Below are positions 5,361 to 6,139 of a stretch of 6,139 nucleotides of DNA, piece by piece. The DNA is taken from positions 1-6,139 of the forward strand of contig JALWOO010000331.1 in assembly GCA_027083485.1 (NCBI GenBank). The letters are read 5' to 3'. The notes under the pieces were generated by a model. The model did not search any database. It was not told the DNA's origin and was given only the letters and a program-made list of their open reading frames with translations. The translations under genes and the position numbers were made by a program. Every line of letters begins with the position of its first letter. Within the stretch, counting starts at the first letter, position 1. The DNA is from Amylibacter sp. GTDB taxonomy: Bacteria; Pseudomonadota; Alphaproteobacteria; Rhodobacterales; Rhodobacteraceae.

Positions 5361-6139
5361 GCGGTGTTCAACATATCGAAGTGGTCGCCGATATGGCAGA
5401 CCAGCGGTTGGATCGATGGTTAAAGCGGTTGTTTCCGCAGGTGTCCCAGGGGCGGATCGAAAAGATGTGCCGCAAGGGCGATATTCGCGTGGACAAGGGG
5501 CGGGCCAAGGCTTCGACCCGTCTGCAGGAAGGCCAGATCGTGCGCGTGCCCCCGATGCCGGAGGCCGGCACGCGGGCGCATAAATCCGCAAGTCAGGAGG
5601 TTTCAGAGGCCGATGCCGAAATGATCCGCGCCTGTGTGATTTATCGCGACAATGACATCATTGTTCTGAACAAACCGGCGGGGCTGCCGGTGCAGGGCGG
5701 TTCCGGCCATACGCGCCATGTGGACGGGCTGGCAGAGGCGCTGAAATTCGGCAACGAAGACAAACCCAAGCTGGCGCACCGGCTGGACAAAGACACCAGC
5801 GGCGTTCTGGTTCTGGCACGTAATACGCGTGCGGCGGCCGGATTGGCCAAGGCGTTTTATTCGCGTTCCACGCGCAAGATTTACTGGGCTGCTGTGGCGG
5901 GCTGTCCAAACCCGCCTATGGGGACGATCCATTTGGGGCTGGTCAAATCGGCTGGCCACGGACCCAACGGCGCCGGTGAAAAAATGCGCTGTGTGCATCC
6001 GGCCAACATCAAGGATGTGCCCGGCGCAAAACGGGCGACCACCGATTACGCGGTGATAGAGGCCGTGGGCAAACGTATGGCCTGGGTTGCATTGGCTCCG
6101 ATCACCGGACGCACCCATCAGTTGCGCGCACATATGGCT
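5357..6139 (+). CDS. rluC: 23S rRNA pseudouridine synthase RluC, 3' end cut off
   Basis: RluC-type enzymes of the RluA family isomerise uridines to pseudouridine in 23S rRNA (positions 955, 2504 and 2580 in E. coli). The 261 visible residues start with an S4 RNA-binding domain (about 16-65, QRLDRWLKRLFP and GDIRVDKGRAKASTRLQEG). The catalytic core follows with DNDIIVLNKPAGLPVQGG (98-115), the motif HRLDKDTSGVLVLAR (141-155) with catalytic Asp144, and GRTHQLRAHM (251-260). The frame is open to the last base, so the C-terminus is missing, probably several tens of residues. ATG 5357 overlaps the crcB stop by 4 nt and has CGGAG (5343-5347) 9 nt upstream. S4 domain plus core points to RluC or RluD rather than RluA; the Rhodobacterales context favours RluC, so the exact target sites are inferred. 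Confidence 0.93.
   Translation, partial: MSGVQHIEVVADMADQRLDRWLKRLFPQVSQGRIEKMCRKGDIRVDKGRAKASTRLQEGQIVRVPPMPEAGTRAHKSASQEVSEADAEMIRACVIYRDNDIIVLNKPAGLPVQGGSGHTRHVDGLAEALKFGNEDKPKLAHRLDKDTSGVLVLARNTRAAAGLAKAFYSRSTRKIYWAAVAGCPNPPMGTIHLGLVKSAGHGPNGAGEKMRCVHPANIKDVPGAKRATTDYAVIEAVGKRMAWVALAPITGRTHQLRAHMA

Noticed and set aside
5603..6133. Minus-strand open frames opposite rluC.
   Set aside because: The plus-strand frame from 5357 carries the HRLD and GRTHQLR motifs of RluC and is open to the window edge; the antisense frames have no support.

Overview
The window looks like a chromosomal segment of an alphaproteobacterium, most likely from the Rhodobacterales (roseobacter-type). This rests on the protein sequences: S13, S11, RpoA and L17 in the alphaproteobacterial order, a RarA starting MADLFDT, and a CrcB-RluC pair joined by an ATGA overlap. 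GC content is moderate. No mobile element, CRISPR array, tRNA or rRNA is visible.

Left part (1-2704, + strand): the end of a ribosomal-protein operon. A 172-nt non-coding leader with inverted repeats precedes rpsM (S13, TTG start), followed by rpsK (S11), rpoA (RNA polymerase alpha) and rplQ (L17). The rpsK-rpoA (111 nt) and rpoA-rplQ (140 nt) spacers each hold GC-rich stem-loops without a U-tract. They are better read as processing or attenuation elements than as terminators. A textbook intrinsic terminator after rplQ closes the operon.

Middle (2705-3199, - strand): one small gene for a four-helix membrane protein of unknown function. It converges on the rplQ terminator and is divergent from rarA across a 99-bp spacer.

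Right part (3200-6139, + strand): rarA (AAA+ ATPase acting at stalled replication forks); then a 126-aa protein whose layout matches a BLUF domain but which, aligned by eye, lacks the flavin-contacting Tyr, Asn and Gln; then crcB (fluoride channel) and rluC (23S rRNA pseudouridine synthase), the last cut by the window edge. The last three genes are closely packed (24-nt gap, then a 4-nt overlap) and are probably one transcript.

Most of the window is ordinary core genome. No complete new multi-gene system was found. The best leads are the BLUF-like protein with its flanking inverted repeats, and the palindromic, GANTC-rich leader of the rpsM operon.
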